From NCBI RefSeq assembly GCF_008364555.1, contig NZ_VTUC01000003.1:1-64000 (forward strand): a stretch of 64,000 bases of DNA. The letters run 5' to 3'. Below are positions 40,067 through 48,784 of this stretch, in pieces. This stretch comes from Enterobacter vonholyi. Lineage in GTDB: Bacteria; Pseudomonadota; Gammaproteobacteria; Enterobacterales; Enterobacteriaceae. A program made the translations under genes and the position numbers. The first letter of the stretch is position 1; each line of letters opens with the position of its first letter. A model generated the notes under the pieces. It had not been told where the DNA came from. It ran no database searches and worked only from the letters and a program-made list of their open reading frames with translations.

Positions 40067-40082
40067 AGGAAAACGTTTGCGT
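40067..40082 (+). promoter_or_regulatory. PurR operator of glyA
   Basis: AGGAAAACGTTTGCGT matches the right half and centre of the PurR consensus and resembles the known E. coli glyA operator. A TATACT -10-like hexamer lies at 40124-40129. The rest of the hmp-glyA spacer (39896-40199) holds no gene; MetR sites known in E. coli were not clearly seen. Confidence 0.75.
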
Positions 40083-40199
40083 AAAATCGTTTGTCAAGAC
40101 CTGTTATCACAGAACTAATCAGTTATACTGTTGCCCGTCGTCCAACAGGACTGCCTTTTCAGGCCAAAATTTACTTGTTAGCTGAGTCAGGAGATGCGG

Positions 40200-41453
40200 A
40201 TGTTAAAGCGTGAAATGAACATTGCCGATTATGATGCCGAACTGTGGCAGGCTATGGAGCAGGAAAAAGTACGTCAGGAAGAGCACATCGAACTGATCGC
40301 CTCCGAAAACTACACCAGCCCGCGCGTTATGCAGGCGCAGGGTTCTCAGCTGACCAATAAATACGCTGAAGGTTACCCGGGCAAACGCTATTACGGCGGT
40401 TGCGAGTACGTTGATATCGTTGAGCAGCTGGCTATCGACCGTGCGAAAGAACTTTTTGGCGCTGACTACGCAAACGTGCAGCCGCACTCTGGCTCTCAGG
40501 CTAACTTCGCGGTCTACACCGCGCTGCTGCAGCCGGGCGATACCGTTCTGGGTATGAACCTGGCGCAGGGCGGCCACCTGACTCACGGCTCCCCGGTTAA
40601 CTTCTCCGGCAAACTTTACAACATCATCCCTTACGGTATTGATGAGTCCGGTAAAATTGACTACGAAGACATGGCGAAGCAGGCTAAAGAGCACAAGCCG
40701 AAGATGATCATCGGTGGCTTCTCTGCATACTCCGGTATCGTTGACTGGGCAAAAATGCGTGAAATCGCAGACAGCATCGGTGCTTACCTGTTCGTTGACA
40801 TGGCGCACGTTGCGGGCCTGATCGCCGCAGGCGTTTACCCGAACCCGGTTCCACACGCTCACGTTGTGACCACCACCACCCACAAAACCCTGGCGGGTCC
40901 ACGCGGTGGCCTGATCCTGGCGAAAGGCGGTGACGAAGAGCTGTATAAAAAACTGAACTCCGCGGTGTTCCCAAGCGCGCAGGGCGGCCCGCTGATGCAC
41001 GTTATCGCAGCAAAAGCGGTAGCGCTGAAAGAAGCGATGGAGCCAGAGTTCAAGGTTTACCAGCAGCAGGTTGCTAAGAACGCCAAAGCGATGGTGGAAG
41101 TGTTCCTGAACCGCGGCTTCAAAGTGGTATCCGGCGGGACTGAAAACCACCTGTTCCTGCTGGATCTGGTTGATAAGAACCTGACCGGTAAAGAAGCTGA
41201 CGCTGCCCTGGGCCGCGCCAACATCACCGTGAACAAAAACAGCGTGCCAAACGATCCGAAGAGCCCGTTCGTGACCTCCGGTATCCGTATCGGTTCTCCG
41301 GCCGTGACTCGCCGCGGCTTCAAAGAAGCGGAAGTGAAAGAGCTGGCTGGCTGGATGTGTGACGTTCTGGACAACATCAATGACGAAGCGGTTATCGAGC
41401 GCGTCAAAGGTAAAGTTCTGGATATCTGCGCACGCTTCCCGGTCTACGCATAA
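40200..41453 (+). CDS. glyA: Serine hydroxymethyltransferase
   Basis: A PLP enzyme of 417 residues that converts serine and tetrahydrofolate to glycine and 5,10-methylene-tetrahydrofolate, the main source of one-carbon units. The PLP lysine is in [15 protein letters not shown] near residue 229; [12 protein letters not shown] and the ELIASENY N-terminus form the cofactor and folate pocket. Two in-frame ATGs (40194, 40200) exist; AGGAG at 40189-40193 fits 40200, which gives the K-12 protein. Strong codon bias suggests high expression. Strong terminator after the stop. Confidence 0.98.
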   Translation: MLKREMNIADYDAELWQAMEQEKVRQEEHIELIASENYTSPRVMQAQGSQLTNKYAEGYPGKRYYGGCEYVDIVEQLAIDRAKELFGADYANVQPHSGSQANFAVYTALLQPGDTVLGMNLAQGGHLTHGSPVNFSGKLYNIIPYGIDESGKIDYEDMAKQAKEHKPKMIIGGFSAYSGIVDWAKMREIADSIGAYLFVDMAHVAGLIAAGVYPNPVPHAHVVTTTTHKTLAGPRGGLILAKGGDEELYKKLNSAVFPSAQGGPLMHVIAAKAVALKEAMEPEFKVYQQQVAKNAKAMVEVFLNRGFKVVSGGTENHLFLLDLVDKNLTGKEADAALGRANITVNKNSVPNDPKSPFVTSGIRIGSPAVTRRGFKEAEVKELAGWMCDVLDNINDEAVIERVKGKVLDICARFPVYA

Positions 41454-41473
41454 TTCCTCTGCCCTGCAGAAAT

Positions 41474-41502
41474 AAAAAAGGCCGCGCTTGCGGCCTTTTT
41501 TT
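41474..41502. terminator. Bidirectional terminator between glyA and yphA
   Basis: AAAAAAGGCCGC-GCTT-GCGGCCTTTTTTT is a perfect stem with A and T runs on both sides. Confidence 0.94.
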
Positions 41503-41507
41503 ATGGC

Positions 41508-41930
41508 TTAGCGCCGGTCCAGGGAAATAGCTCCTGGACCGACAATGGCGAGCAAAATAAAAGCACCAGCAATGCTGACGTTCTTGTAGAAGTTAATCAT
41601 ATTCGGTACGACCGCATCACCGGTCATATCCCAGTAATGGTGACCGATAATCGCCGTGCCCAGGGTATAGAACACAAACAGTACCGCGAGAGGACGGGTG
41701 AAAAACCCCAGTACGATCAGAATGGCGGCAGGCACTTCCATCACCACCGCAATAATGGCCGCCAGCATGGGCATCGGCGTCCCCAGCGAGGTCATGTATT
41801 GTACGGTGCCGCTAAACCCCGTCAGTTTGGGATAACCAAAGATAATAAACAGCACGACAAGGGCTATGCGGCCAATGAGCAGCAGCAGGTGACGTGACTG
41901 GCCGAAATCGAGATAACGTAGTGAGTTCAT
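41508..41930 (-). CDS. yphA: DoxX-family inner membrane protein YphA
   Basis: A DoxX-family membrane protein of 140 residues with about four membrane segments ([76 protein letters not shown]). It matches E. coli YphA along its length, including the conserved [12 protein letters not shown] loop. Some family members act with thiol or quinone redox systems, but the role here is unknown. Convergent with glyA, divergent from hcaT. Confidence 0.92.
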   Translation of the reverse strand: MNSLRYLDFGQSRHLLLLIGRIALVVLFIIFGYPKLTGFSGTVQYMTSLGTPMPMLAAIIAVVMEVPAAILIVLGFFTRPLAVLFVFYTLGTAIIGHHYWDMTGDAVVPNMINFYKNVSIAGAFILLAIVGPGAISLDRR

Positions 41931-42103
41931 GGCAGAAAAACCTCTGCAAGTGGAGTAATTTAAACGTAATACATATTTTCATTCCCTGCCATAAGCCAGA
42001 CGATTGCACAAGATGTTAAATTTTTGTTAATTTATAGCAGGCTATCTACTTGCTTAATTTTTATATTCTCGCCAGACTATGGCCTCGATTTCGGGAGGGA
42101 TTC

Positions 42104-43243
42104 ATGGTCTTGCATTCCACGCGCTGGCTGGCGCTCAGTTATTTCACCTATTTCTTTAGCTACGGCATTTTTCTGCCTTTCTGGAGCGTCTGGCTTAAGG
42201 GTATCGGCCTGACGCCCGAGACCATCGGCGTCCTGCTCGGGGCCGGGCTGGTGGCGCGTTTCCTCGGCAGCCTGCTGATTGCCCCGCGCGTCAGCGATCC
42301 CTCCTTACTGATCAAGGCCGTGCGCATTCTTGCTCTGCTGACCCTGGTCTTTGTGGCCTGCTTCTGGGTCAGCCACCAGTTTGCCTGGCTGATGGTGGTG
42401 ATGGTCGGCTTTAACCTGTTCTTCTCACCCCTGGTACCGCTGACGGATGCCCTGGCGAACACCTGGCAAAAGCAGATCACCATGGACTATGGACGCGTGC
42501 GCCTGTGGGGCTCTATCGCCTTTGTGATTGGCTCTGCGCTGGTGGGGAAACTGGTCAGCCTTTACGATTACCGCGCCATTCTTGCCCTGCTGAGTATCGG
42601 TATTGCCTCGATGCTGCTGGGCATGCTGCTGCGACCGTCGGTGATGCCGCAAGGGGAAAGTCGCCATCAGGAGAGCGCGGGCTGGCCCGCGTGGCGGAGC
42701 CTGGTTGCACAGAGCTGGCGTTTTCTGGCGTGTGTCTGTCTGCTGCAGGGGGCACATGCGGCGTACTATGGCTTCAGCGCCATCTACTGGCAGGGAGCGG
42801 GATATTCTGCTTCTGCAGTGGGCTATCTTTGGTCGCTGGGCGTGGTGGCCGAAGTCATTATTTTCGCCCTGAGCAAGAAGCTGTTTCGACGCTTTGGCGC
42901 ACGTGACCTGCTGCTGCTTTCCGCCGTGTGCGGCGTGGCGCGCTGGGGGATTATGGGCTGGACAACCGATCTGCCGTGGCTGATTGTGGCGCAAATTCTT
43001 CACTGCGGTACCTTTACCGTGTGCCATCTGGCGGCCATGCGCTATATCGCAGCGCGCGAGGGCGGAGACGTTATTCGTCTGCAGGCCGTCTATTCTGCGG
43101 TAGCCATGGGGGGCAGTATCGCGATCATGACGGTCTTTGCGGGGTTCCTTTACCAGCACCTGGGGCATGGCGTGTTCTGGGTAATGGCGCTGGTGGCGCT
43201 ACCGGCAATGTTTGTTCGACCGAAAGTGGCCGCACGCGCGTAA
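42104..43243 (+). CDS. hcaT: HcaT, 3-phenylpropionate-type MFS transporter
   Basis: A 12-segment permease of 379 residues that follows E. coli HcaT from MVLHSTRWLALSYFTYFFSYG to the end. The family imports 3-phenylpropionate. The frame is open from 42050, but GGGAGGG precedes the ATG at 42104. None of the hca dioxygenase or regulator genes found beside it in K-12 is present in this window, so here its substrate is uncertain. Its stop codon touches the stop of convergent csiE without spacer or hairpin. Confidence 0.9.
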   Translation: MVLHSTRWLALSYFTYFFSYGIFLPFWSVWLKGIGLTPETIGVLLGAGLVARFLGSLLIAPRVSDPSLLIKAVRILALLTLVFVACFWVSHQFAWLMVVMVGFNLFFSPLVPLTDALANTWQKQITMDYGRVRLWGSIAFVIGSALVGKLVSLYDYRAILALLSIGIASMLLGMLLRPSVMPQGESRHQESAGWPAWRSLVAQSWRFLACVCLLQGAHAAYYGFSAIYWQGAGYSASAVGYLWSLGVVAEVIIFALSKKLFRRFGARDLLLLSAVCGVARWGIMGWTTDLPWLIVAQILHCGTFTVCHLAAMRYIAAREGGDVIRLQAVYSAVAMGGSIAIMTVFAGFLYQHLGHGVFWVMALVALPAMFVRPKVAARA

Positions 43244-44521
43244 CTACGATTCCAGCATGGCGCGAATATGTTCTTGCTGCTGCGCGTTTAATGTCTCAAC
43301 GGCATGAATCAGCGGTGGCGAGAACAGCGGCAGGGCCGTAGGGTAGGGGGTGATAACCAGCGCGGCTTCGCGCGGTGCCCCCTCTTTCTGGAAAGCCTGT
43401 AGCGTCAGATAGCGAATGTTGAGCGGCAGCAGCGTCAGCTCGCGAAGCTGCTGTTCAATCAGGTCCTCACTGGCTTTATCGTCTCCCGTCAGCAGGATCA
43501 CCTGTTTTTCGTGCAGATCGGTCTCCTGCATCAGCCAGGCACCGAAAATCACAGCCACCAGACTCATCTCTTCATCGGAAAAACGCAGCCCAAACTCCGC
43601 TTCCAGCTCAAACAGCGCTTCCTTCGTGGTGCGTAACAGCCGGGGATAGAGACGGTGGATCTCCTCCGGCAGGTTATTGTCGATGCCGATCTCAAACAGC
43701 GAGCGGTCCAGCGCCTGAGCAAGGTGGATATACAGCTGATCGGTGAGCCCTTGCTCATCGCTGAAGTTCATCCCGGTCTGCGAGCGAAAGCGGGCGACCA
43801 TGCGTACGATGGCCCGGCGCAAACGCTGATCCTGCTGGTGTTTATCGAGCACCGGGTCGGGCGTGCGGAGCATCATAAACAGCAGCGCCAGAAACAGCTG
43901 TTCATCCCCGTGGGCACCCTGCGGGACGCGCCGTCTCCAGTGGCGCACGATCTCCTGCGCTGTAAAATACTCCCCTCTTGACTGGGTCCAGCTGCGCTGA
44001 ACGTGAGAAAACTGCGGCGTATTCCCGAGCTGGTGCTGAATAAGGCAGTATTGCAGATAGAGCTGTAAAAACTGGACGTCGCGGCATTCAAACTGGCGCT
44101 GCAGCTTGCGAGAGCAGAAGCCGATCAGCGCCCGCAGGTTCGCATCGTCGTAAAGCGGACGCGCGATGCCGTGTTGTTTAAGCGCGGTTTTTAATGCGGG
44201 GGTAAACTGGTGCGAGACAAACTGCGGGCAAAGCCGCAGCGCCCGGCGCAGCCAGTGCAGCAGGCATAAACGCTGATTCAGGGCTGTGCCTTCAATCCGG
44301 TAGCTGCCGTCGTGGTGCGTGACGATATCCAGCCGGTGATAGCGCTGGATTTCATCGCGCGTCTCGGCTATATCTTGCCGTGCCATCGCGTCGTCCACGC
44401 CGTTGGCAGCAATTATGCTCTGTGCGGTGACGGCAGCATCGGGCAGGTAAAGCATCAAAAGCACCTGGCAGCGGCGCTGCGAACTGGAAAGCACAGATGG
44501 AATTTCAAGCGTCGTCATCAT
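43244..44521 (-). CDS. csiE: Stationary-phase inducible protein CsiE
   Basis: A protein of 425 residues related to BglG/LicR-type PTS-regulated proteins. An N-terminal winged-helix-like part (SVLSSSQRRCQVLLML) is followed by two PRD-like helical domains and a C-terminal EIIB-like part (KQVILLTGDDKASEDLIEQQLRELTLLPLN). In E. coli its synthesis rises on entry to stationary phase under sigma-S and CRP; its target is unknown. The C-terminus is well conserved with K-12, the N-terminal half less so. Two adjacent ATGs (44521, 44518) could start it. Confidence 0.88.
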   Translation of the reverse strand: MMTTLEIPSVLSSSQRRCQVLLMLYLPDAAVTAQSIIAANGVDDAMARQDIAETRDEIQRYHRLDIVTHHDGSYRIEGTALNQRLCLLHWLRRALRLCPQFVSHQFTPALKTALKQHGIARPLYDDANLRALIGFCSRKLQRQFECRDVQFLQLYLQYCLIQHQLGNTPQFSHVQRSWTQSRGEYFTAQEIVRHWRRRVPQGAHGDEQLFLALLFMMLRTPDPVLDKHQQDQRLRRAIVRMVARFRSQTGMNFSDEQGLTDQLYIHLAQALDRSLFEIGIDNNLPEEIHRLYPRLLRTTKEALFELEAEFGLRFSDEEMSLVAVIFGAWLMQETDLHEKQVILLTGDDKASEDLIEQQLRELTLLPLNIRYLTLQAFQKEGAPREAALVITPYPTALPLFSPPLIHAVETLNAQQQEHIRAMLES

Positions 44522-44646
44522 CTGTCGGGTATCCAGTGTGAATGTTTGATAAGAATAGCTAAAGGATGAACGCTGAAAAGCGCGCCGGCAGGCCTTTCAT
44601 TCAGGATTGCTGGGGAACATCACAGAATTTTTGACGTGAGGAATTG

Positions 44647-45285
44647 ATGCAAATAGTTAAACAAAGTGCGATGGCGTTATTTTTGGCGGTTATCAGCTTC
44701 ACCGCCAGCGCACATCCTCACAGTTTTATTGACCTCCAGACCGAGCTGGTCACCGACGGCACGCAGCTCAGCGGCCTGAAAATGCGCTGGACGATGGATG
44801 AAATCACCTCGGCCGATCTGCTCTATGATGCGGGAAACGCGAAGCCCGGTGACGATATCTGGAAAATGCTGGCGGCAGAAGTGATGGCTAACGTGCTCGG
44901 CCAGCACTATTTCACCGAGTTCTGGCATAACGGGCAAAAGGTCAAATTTCTGAACCGACCCACGGAATACGGGATGACGCGCGACGGGCACCGGGCGGTG
45001 CTGACGTTCGTGCTCCCGCTGGCGCACCCTCAGCCGCTGGCGGGGCAAACGTATCGCTTTTCCACCTTTGACCCTACCTATTATGTCGACATGCGCTATG
45101 ACAAAGACAGCGACGTGCGGCTGCCGGACGCGCTGCAAAAAAGCTGCAAAATCGGCGTTCATACCCCTAAGCCCAGCGAAGAGACGCTGAACTTTGCGGT
45201 CTCCCTCGACAAGGAAGATGCCCCGCCTGAGGACATGGAATTGGGTAAACAGTTCGCGCAGGAGGTGACGTTACAATGTCAGTGA
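44647..45285 (+). CDS. DUF1007 periplasmic protein, ZevA-like
   Basis: A secreted protein of 212 residues. The signal peptide ends TASA, and the mature chain begins HPHSFID, the DUF1007 hallmark and a likely metal ligand set. The family accompanies NicO-type transporters; in Haemophilus influenzae the pair is the zinc system ZevAB. It overlaps the next gene by 10 bases, so the two are coupled. TGAGG precedes the ATG at 44647; an in-frame TTG at 44644 is less likely. I did not find a clear Zur or RcnR box in the 125 bases upstream. Function inferred from family and partner. Confidence 0.8.
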   Translation: MQIVKQSAMALFLAVISFTASAHPHSFIDLQTELVTDGTQLSGLKMRWTMDEITSADLLYDAGNAKPGDDIWKMLAAEVMANVLGQHYFTEFWHNGQKVKFLNRPTEYGMTRDGHRAVLTFVLPLAHPQPLAGQTYRFSTFDPTYYVDMRYDKDSDVRLPDALQKSCKIGVHTPKPSEETLNFAVSLDKEDAPPEDMELGKQFAQEVTLQCQ

Positions 45286-46256
45286 TCTCTTCTCCGGTTC
45301 GAAAACAGCGCCGCTGGCTGCACCTCTGGCCGCTGGCGATCTTTTTGCTGTTCGCCGTTTGCGGCGCGATGTGGCTGTGGCAGGCCTGGCCGCAGGTCAT
45401 GATGAAAAGCATTATCTGGCAGCGTGAGGTCAACCAGCAGATGAGTGGTCTGCTGAAGGCGGTGGCGGAGAATCCGACAAAGGCGGGCGGTTCCCTGCTT
45501 GCGTTCAGCTTTATCTATGGCGTGCTGCACGCGCTGGGGCCGGGGCACGGCAAAATTGTCATCACAACCTGGCTCGCCACGCATCCGTCAAAGCTGAAAT
45601 CAAGTATCGGCCTGACGCTGGCCTCCTCGCTGCTTCAGGGCGGCGTGGCGATTGCGCTGGTCGTGGTCGTCCTTTCGCTGTTACAGCTTCCCGCGCGCCA
45701 GCTGCACATGAGCAGCTTCTGGCTGGAGAAGGGGAGCTACGCGCTGGTGGGCGTGCTGGGGCTGATCCTGTGCTGGCGGGCGCTGAAAAAGCTGCGCGCG
45801 CTGCTGCGAAAGCCAACGTTCAAATCCTTTACGCCGCACCACGTTCATGATGAACACTGCGGCTGCGGGCATCAGCATTTGCCCACGCAAGAACAGTTGC
45901 AGAACGGCGACGACTGGCGTGCGCGGCTGATGATTGTTCTCTCGATGGGTATGCGCCCGTGCTCGGGTGCCATCATGGTGCTGCTTTTCAGTAAGGTGAT
46001 TGGCGTGTTCGGCTGGGGCATGCTGTCCGCGCTGGCGATGGCGGCAGGAACCTCTCTCACTATTTCGTCTTTAGCGCTGTTGGTACACAGCTTCCGTCAG
46101 CTGGCGGTCAAACTCAGCGGCAATAAAACGCCGGTGCTGTGGCGACAGGTAGGGTGGACCACGCTTGCGCTGGCGGGCGGGGTCATTTTGCTGGTGGCTG
46201 CGGTAACAATGTGGATGAGTGCGGTGCCGGTGGGAAGGGGATTACGGCCGTTTTAG
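45276..46256 (+). CDS. NicO/RcnA-family metal transporter, ZevB-like
   Basis: A membrane protein of 326 residues with about six to seven segments. Family motifs are FIYGVLHALGPGHGKIVI (His/Gly-rich metal site, residues 73-90) and MGMRPCSGAIMVLL near 226. Between segments 3 and 4 lies a His/Cys-rich loop HHVHDEHCGCGHQH (about residues 189-202), probably a metal-sensing or buffering site. RcnA relatives export Ni and Co; ZevB is linked to zinc. The direction and metal cannot be decided from sequence. A palindromic repeat follows, then convergent suhB. Confidence 0.82.
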   Translation: MSVISSPVRKQRRWLHLWPLAIFLLFAVCGAMWLWQAWPQVMMKSIIWQREVNQQMSGLLKAVAENPTKAGGSLLAFSFIYGVLHALGPGHGKIVITTWLATHPSKLKSSIGLTLASSLLQGGVAIALVVVVLSLLQLPARQLHMSSFWLEKGSYALVGVLGLILCWRALKKLRALLRKPTFKSFTPHHVHDEHCGCGHQHLPTQEQLQNGDDWRARLMIVLSMGMRPCSGAIMVLLFSKVIGVFGWGMLSALAMAAGTSLTISSLALLVHSFRQLAVKLSGNKTPVLWRQVGWTTLALAGGVILLVAAVTMWMSAVPVGRGLRPF

Positions 46257-46261
46257 TTGGG

Positions 46262-46288
46262 ATCCCCTCTCCCACAGGGAGAGGGGAT
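46262..46288. repeat. Intergenic palindrome, copy A
   Basis: ATCCCCTCTCCC and GGGAGAGGGGAT form a perfect 12-base stem around ACA, between the convergent ends of the ZevB-like gene and suhB. The core CCTCTCCC-N3-GGGAGAGG recurs at 47967 and 55102. It can also act as a bidirectional terminator. Confidence 0.85.
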
Positions 46289-46296
46289 TACCGGGA

Positions 46297-47100
46297 TTAA
46301 CGCTTCAGCGCATCGCTCAGTTCATCACGCATGTTGGCCAGCATGGCTTTAACAACGCGTGGGTTACCCGCAACGATGTTGCCGGTAGACATATAGTTAT
46401 GGCCGCCGGTGAAGTCGCACACAATGGCGCCTGCTTCACGCGCGATCAGCTCGCCCGCAGCAAAATCCCATGGCTTCAGTGAGAGTTCGAAGTAACCGTC
46501 AACGCGGCCGGTTGCCACGTAGGCCAGATCCAGCGCAGCAGAACCGGTGCGACGGAAGTCCGCGCATTCGGTGAACAGTTTGCCCAGGATATTCATGTAG
46601 GTGGTCGCGTGCTGTTTCGCCTTGAACGGGAAACCGGTCGCCAGAATGGTGCCGTCCAGATCGCGTGCGTTGCTGCAGCGCAGACGGTAGCCGTTCAGCT
46701 GTGCGCCCTGACCGCGGGTCGCGGTGAACAGTTCGTTACGCATTGGATCATACACAACGGCGACTTCAGTACGGCCTTTAATGCGTACTGCGATAGACAC
46801 AGAGAAGTGTGGCAGGCGTTTAACGAAGTTGGTGGTGCCATCCAGTGGATCGATAACCCATTGAACATCCTGATCGGTACCTTCATGTTCACCGCTTTCT
46901 TCGGTGATGATGGTGTGCTGTGGGTAAGATTTGCGGATCGTTTCGATAATAATCGCTTCTGCGGCTTTATCGACGTTAGTCACGAAATCATTGCTGCCTT
47001 TCTGGCTGGTTTCTACGGAGTCTGGCGTTTCGTAGTGTTTGGCAATTACATTACCCGCCTTGCGCGCTGCGCGCACGGCGATGGTCAGCATCGGATGCAT
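46297..47100 (-). CDS. suhB: Inositol-1-monophosphatase / NusA-binding factor SuhB
   Basis: A lithium-sensitive phosphatase fold of 267 residues. Metal-binding motifs are ITEESGEHEG, WVIDPLDGTTNF (residues 82-93) and PWDFAAGELIAREAG. In E. coli SuhB is part of the rRNA antitermination complex with NusA and the 30S proteins, which is its main physiological role; the in vitro reaction is hydrolysis of inositol phosphate. Length equals E. coli. Divergent from trmJ across 131 bases. Confidence 0.97.
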   Translation of the reverse strand: MHPMLTIAVRAARKAGNVIAKHYETPDSVETSQKGSNDFVTNVDKAAEAIIIETIRKSYPQHTIITEESGEHEGTDQDVQWVIDPLDGTTNFVKRLPHFSVSIAVRIKGRTEVAVVYDPMRNELFTATRGQGAQLNGYRLRCSNARDLDGTILATGFPFKAKQHATTYMNILGKLFTECADFRRTGSAALDLAYVATGRVDGYFELSLKPWDFAAGELIAREAGAIVCDFTGGHNYMSTGNIVAGNPRVVKAMLANMRDELSDALKR

Positions 47101-47231
47101 CGGTCTCTCTCACTGGATGTTAAAGAACAGGAAAATCGGCGCAGAGTATAGCAGCGGGATCGGATTATGTCTCCCGTTTATGATAATATGCCCGAATATT
47201 CTTCAGACACTGAATTCAGACATTAAAAATT

Positions 47232-47957
47232 ATGCTGCAAAACATTCGAATTGTGCTGGTCGAAACATCGCATACCGGCAACATGGGCTCCGTTGCCCGC
47301 GCTATGAAAACCATGGGCTTAACGAACCTGTGGCTGGTTAACCCGCTGGTGAAGCCTGACTCTCAGGCGATTGCTCTGGCGGCCGGTGCCAGCGACGTAA
47401 TCGGCAATGCCCAGATCGTCGATACCCTTGACGAAGCGCTGGCCGGCTGCAGCCTCGTTGTCGGTACCAGCGCGCGTTCACGCACGCTGCCGTGGCCAAT
47501 GCTCGATCCGCGTGAATGCGGCCTGAAAAGTGTCTCGGAAGCAGCACAGGCACCGGTTGCGCTGGTGTTTGGCCGCGAGCGCGTAGGCTTGACTAACGAC
47601 GAGCTGCAGAAGTGTCATTATCACGTCGCGATTGCGGCAAACCCGGAGTACAGCTCGCTAAACCTGGCGATGGCGGTGCAGGTTATCGCTTACGAAGTAC
47701 GAATGGCGTGGCTGGCGACGCAGGAGAAAGAGGTCGAGCCAAAAGAAGAGACGGCTTACCCGCTGGTGGATGACCTTGAGCGCTTCTACGGTCATCTGGA
47801 GCAGACGCTGCTCTCAACCGGCTTTATTCGCGAAGGCCACCCGGGGCAGGTGATGAACAAGCTGCGCCGTCTGTTTACCCGCGCGCGTCCGGAAAGTCAG
47901 GAGCTGAACATCCTGCGCGGGATTCTTGCGTCGATTGAGCAGAAGAATAAAGAGTAG
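47232..47957 (+). CDS. trmJ: tRNA (cytidine/uridine-32-2'-O)-methyltransferase TrmJ
   Basis: A SPOUT methyltransferase of 241 residues that 2'-O-methylates position 32 of several tRNAs. The N-terminal catalytic domain (1-165) has [36 protein letters not shown] and [19 protein letters not shown], the knot and S-adenosylmethionine motifs; a C-terminal helical extension binds tRNA. About five residues shorter than K-12. It precedes the isc operon, as in E. coli. Confidence 0.96.
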   Translation: MLQNIRIVLVETSHTGNMGSVARAMKTMGLTNLWLVNPLVKPDSQAIALAAGASDVIGNAQIVDTLDEALAGCSLVVGTSARSRTLPWPMLDPRECGLKSVSEAAQAPVALVFGRERVGLTNDELQKCHYHVAIAANPEYSSLNLAMAVQVIAYEVRMAWLATQEKEVEPKEETAYPLVDDLERFYGHLEQTLLSTGFIREGHPGQVMNKLRRLFTRARPESQELNILRGILASIEQKNKE

Positions 47958-47966
47958 TGTCGATTT

Positions 47967-48002
47967 CCTCCTCTCCCTGTGGGAGAAGGGCGGGGTGAGG
48001 GC
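47967..48002. repeat. Intergenic palindrome, copy B
   Basis: CCTCTCCCTGTGGGAGAAGG followed by GCGGGGTGAGGGC. Read on the minus strand it starts GCCCTCACCC, the same flank as copy C, so it is an inverted copy of the same element. It lies 10 bases after the trmJ stop. Confidence 0.82.
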
Positions 48003-48041
48003 ATCAGCCCGCACCTGGGTTATGAAGGCACAGAAGGTTAA

Positions 48042-48091
48042 ATACCTGACTAAAACAGTCAAGTAAATAGTTGACCATTTTAGTCAGGAAT
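48042..48091 (+). promoter_or_regulatory. Two adjacent IscR type-1 sites before iscR
   Basis: Two 25 bp sites abut: 48042-48066 (ATACCTGACTAAAACAGTC...) and 48067-48091 (ATAGTTGACCATTTTAGTC...). Both fit the type-1 consensus ATASYYGACTRWWWYAGTCRRSTAT, bound only by [2Fe-2S] IscR. Occupancy represses the operon when clusters are plentiful. Confidence 0.92.
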
Positions 48092-48173
48092 GTCAGACTT
48101 GGCCCTGCTATGCAATACCCCCATTTTACAATAAAAAACCCCGGGCAGGGGCGAGTTTGAGGTTAAGTAAGAC

Positions 48174-48665
48174 ATGAGACTGACATCTAAAGGGCGTTAT
48201 GCCGTGACCGCGATGCTGGACGTTGCGCTCAACTCCGAAGCGGGCCCGGTTCCGTTGGCTGATATTTCTGAACGACAAGGGATCTCCCTCTCTTACCTGG
48301 AACAGCTGTTCTCCAGACTGCGTAAAAATGGACTGGTTTCCAGCGTTCGTGGCCCAGGCGGCGGTTATCTGCTGGGTAAAGACGCGGGCAGTATTGCAGT
48401 TGGCGAAGTGATCAGCGCAGTTGACGAATCCGTTGACGCGACCCGTTGCCAGGGTAAAGGCGGCTGCCAGGGCGGCGATAAGTGCCTGACCCACGCGCTG
48501 TGGCGCGATCTGAGCGACCGTTTGACCGGCTTCCTCAACAACATCACCCTCGGTGAGCTGGTGAATAACCAGGAAGTTCTGGACGTATCGGGCCGTCAGC
48601 ACGGCCATGATTCCCAACGCAGCACCCGCGCGCAGGACGCTATCGACGTCAAACTGCGCGCGTAA
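48174..48665 (+). CDS. iscR: Fe-S cluster-sensing regulator IscR
   Basis: An Rrf2-family regulator of 163 residues. The winged helix-turn-helix covers 1-70 ([28 protein letters not shown]). The cluster ligands are the three Cys and His of [19 protein letters not shown] (about 92-107), so it can bind [2Fe-2S]. With cluster it represses the isc operon through type-1 sites; without cluster it still binds type-2 sites elsewhere. First gene of iscRSUA-hscBA-fdx-iscX. Confidence 0.98.
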   Translation: MRLTSKGRYAVTAMLDVALNSEAGPVPLADISERQGISLSYLEQLFSRLRKNGLVSSVRGPGGGYLLGKDAGSIAVGEVISAVDESVDATRCQGKGGCQGGDKCLTHALWRDLSDRLTGFLNNITLGELVNNQEVLDVSGRQHGHDSQRSTRAQDAIDVKLRA

Positions 48666-48684
48666 TAAAACGATAAGTATTTCA

Positions 48685-48749
48685 GAATCAGGCCGGGGCG
48701 AAGACTCGCCCCGTGTACTCGGTCGTACATCCAGCCGGTTGCCTGATTC
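48685..48749 (+). promoter_or_regulatory. Structured iscR-iscS spacer
   Basis: GAATCAGGC (48685-48693) pairs perfectly with GCCTGATTC (48741-48749) and encloses a second hairpin, CGGGGCGA/TCGCCCCG (48694-48713). In E. coli a structure at this place protects the iscR mRNA when RyhB triggers decay of the downstream iscSUA part. The equivalent role is inferred. Confidence 0.75.
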
Positions 48750-48784
48750 CTTGCATTGAAGCGATGTACGGAGTTTATAGAGCA

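Noticed and set aside
40203..41150. Minus-strand frame of 315 codons opposite glyA
   Set aside because: Arises from the strong codon bias of glyA; no domain, and no promoter in the right place.
44522..44646. Zur or RcnR box before the ZevAB-like genes
   Set aside because: No palindrome close to the Zur consensus and no G-tract inverted repeat of the RcnR type was found.
48713..48784. N-terminal extension of IscS in frame from 48713
   Set aside because: The stretch forms the iscR-iscS RNA structure, and IscS starts at 48785 with the conserved [13 protein letters not shown].
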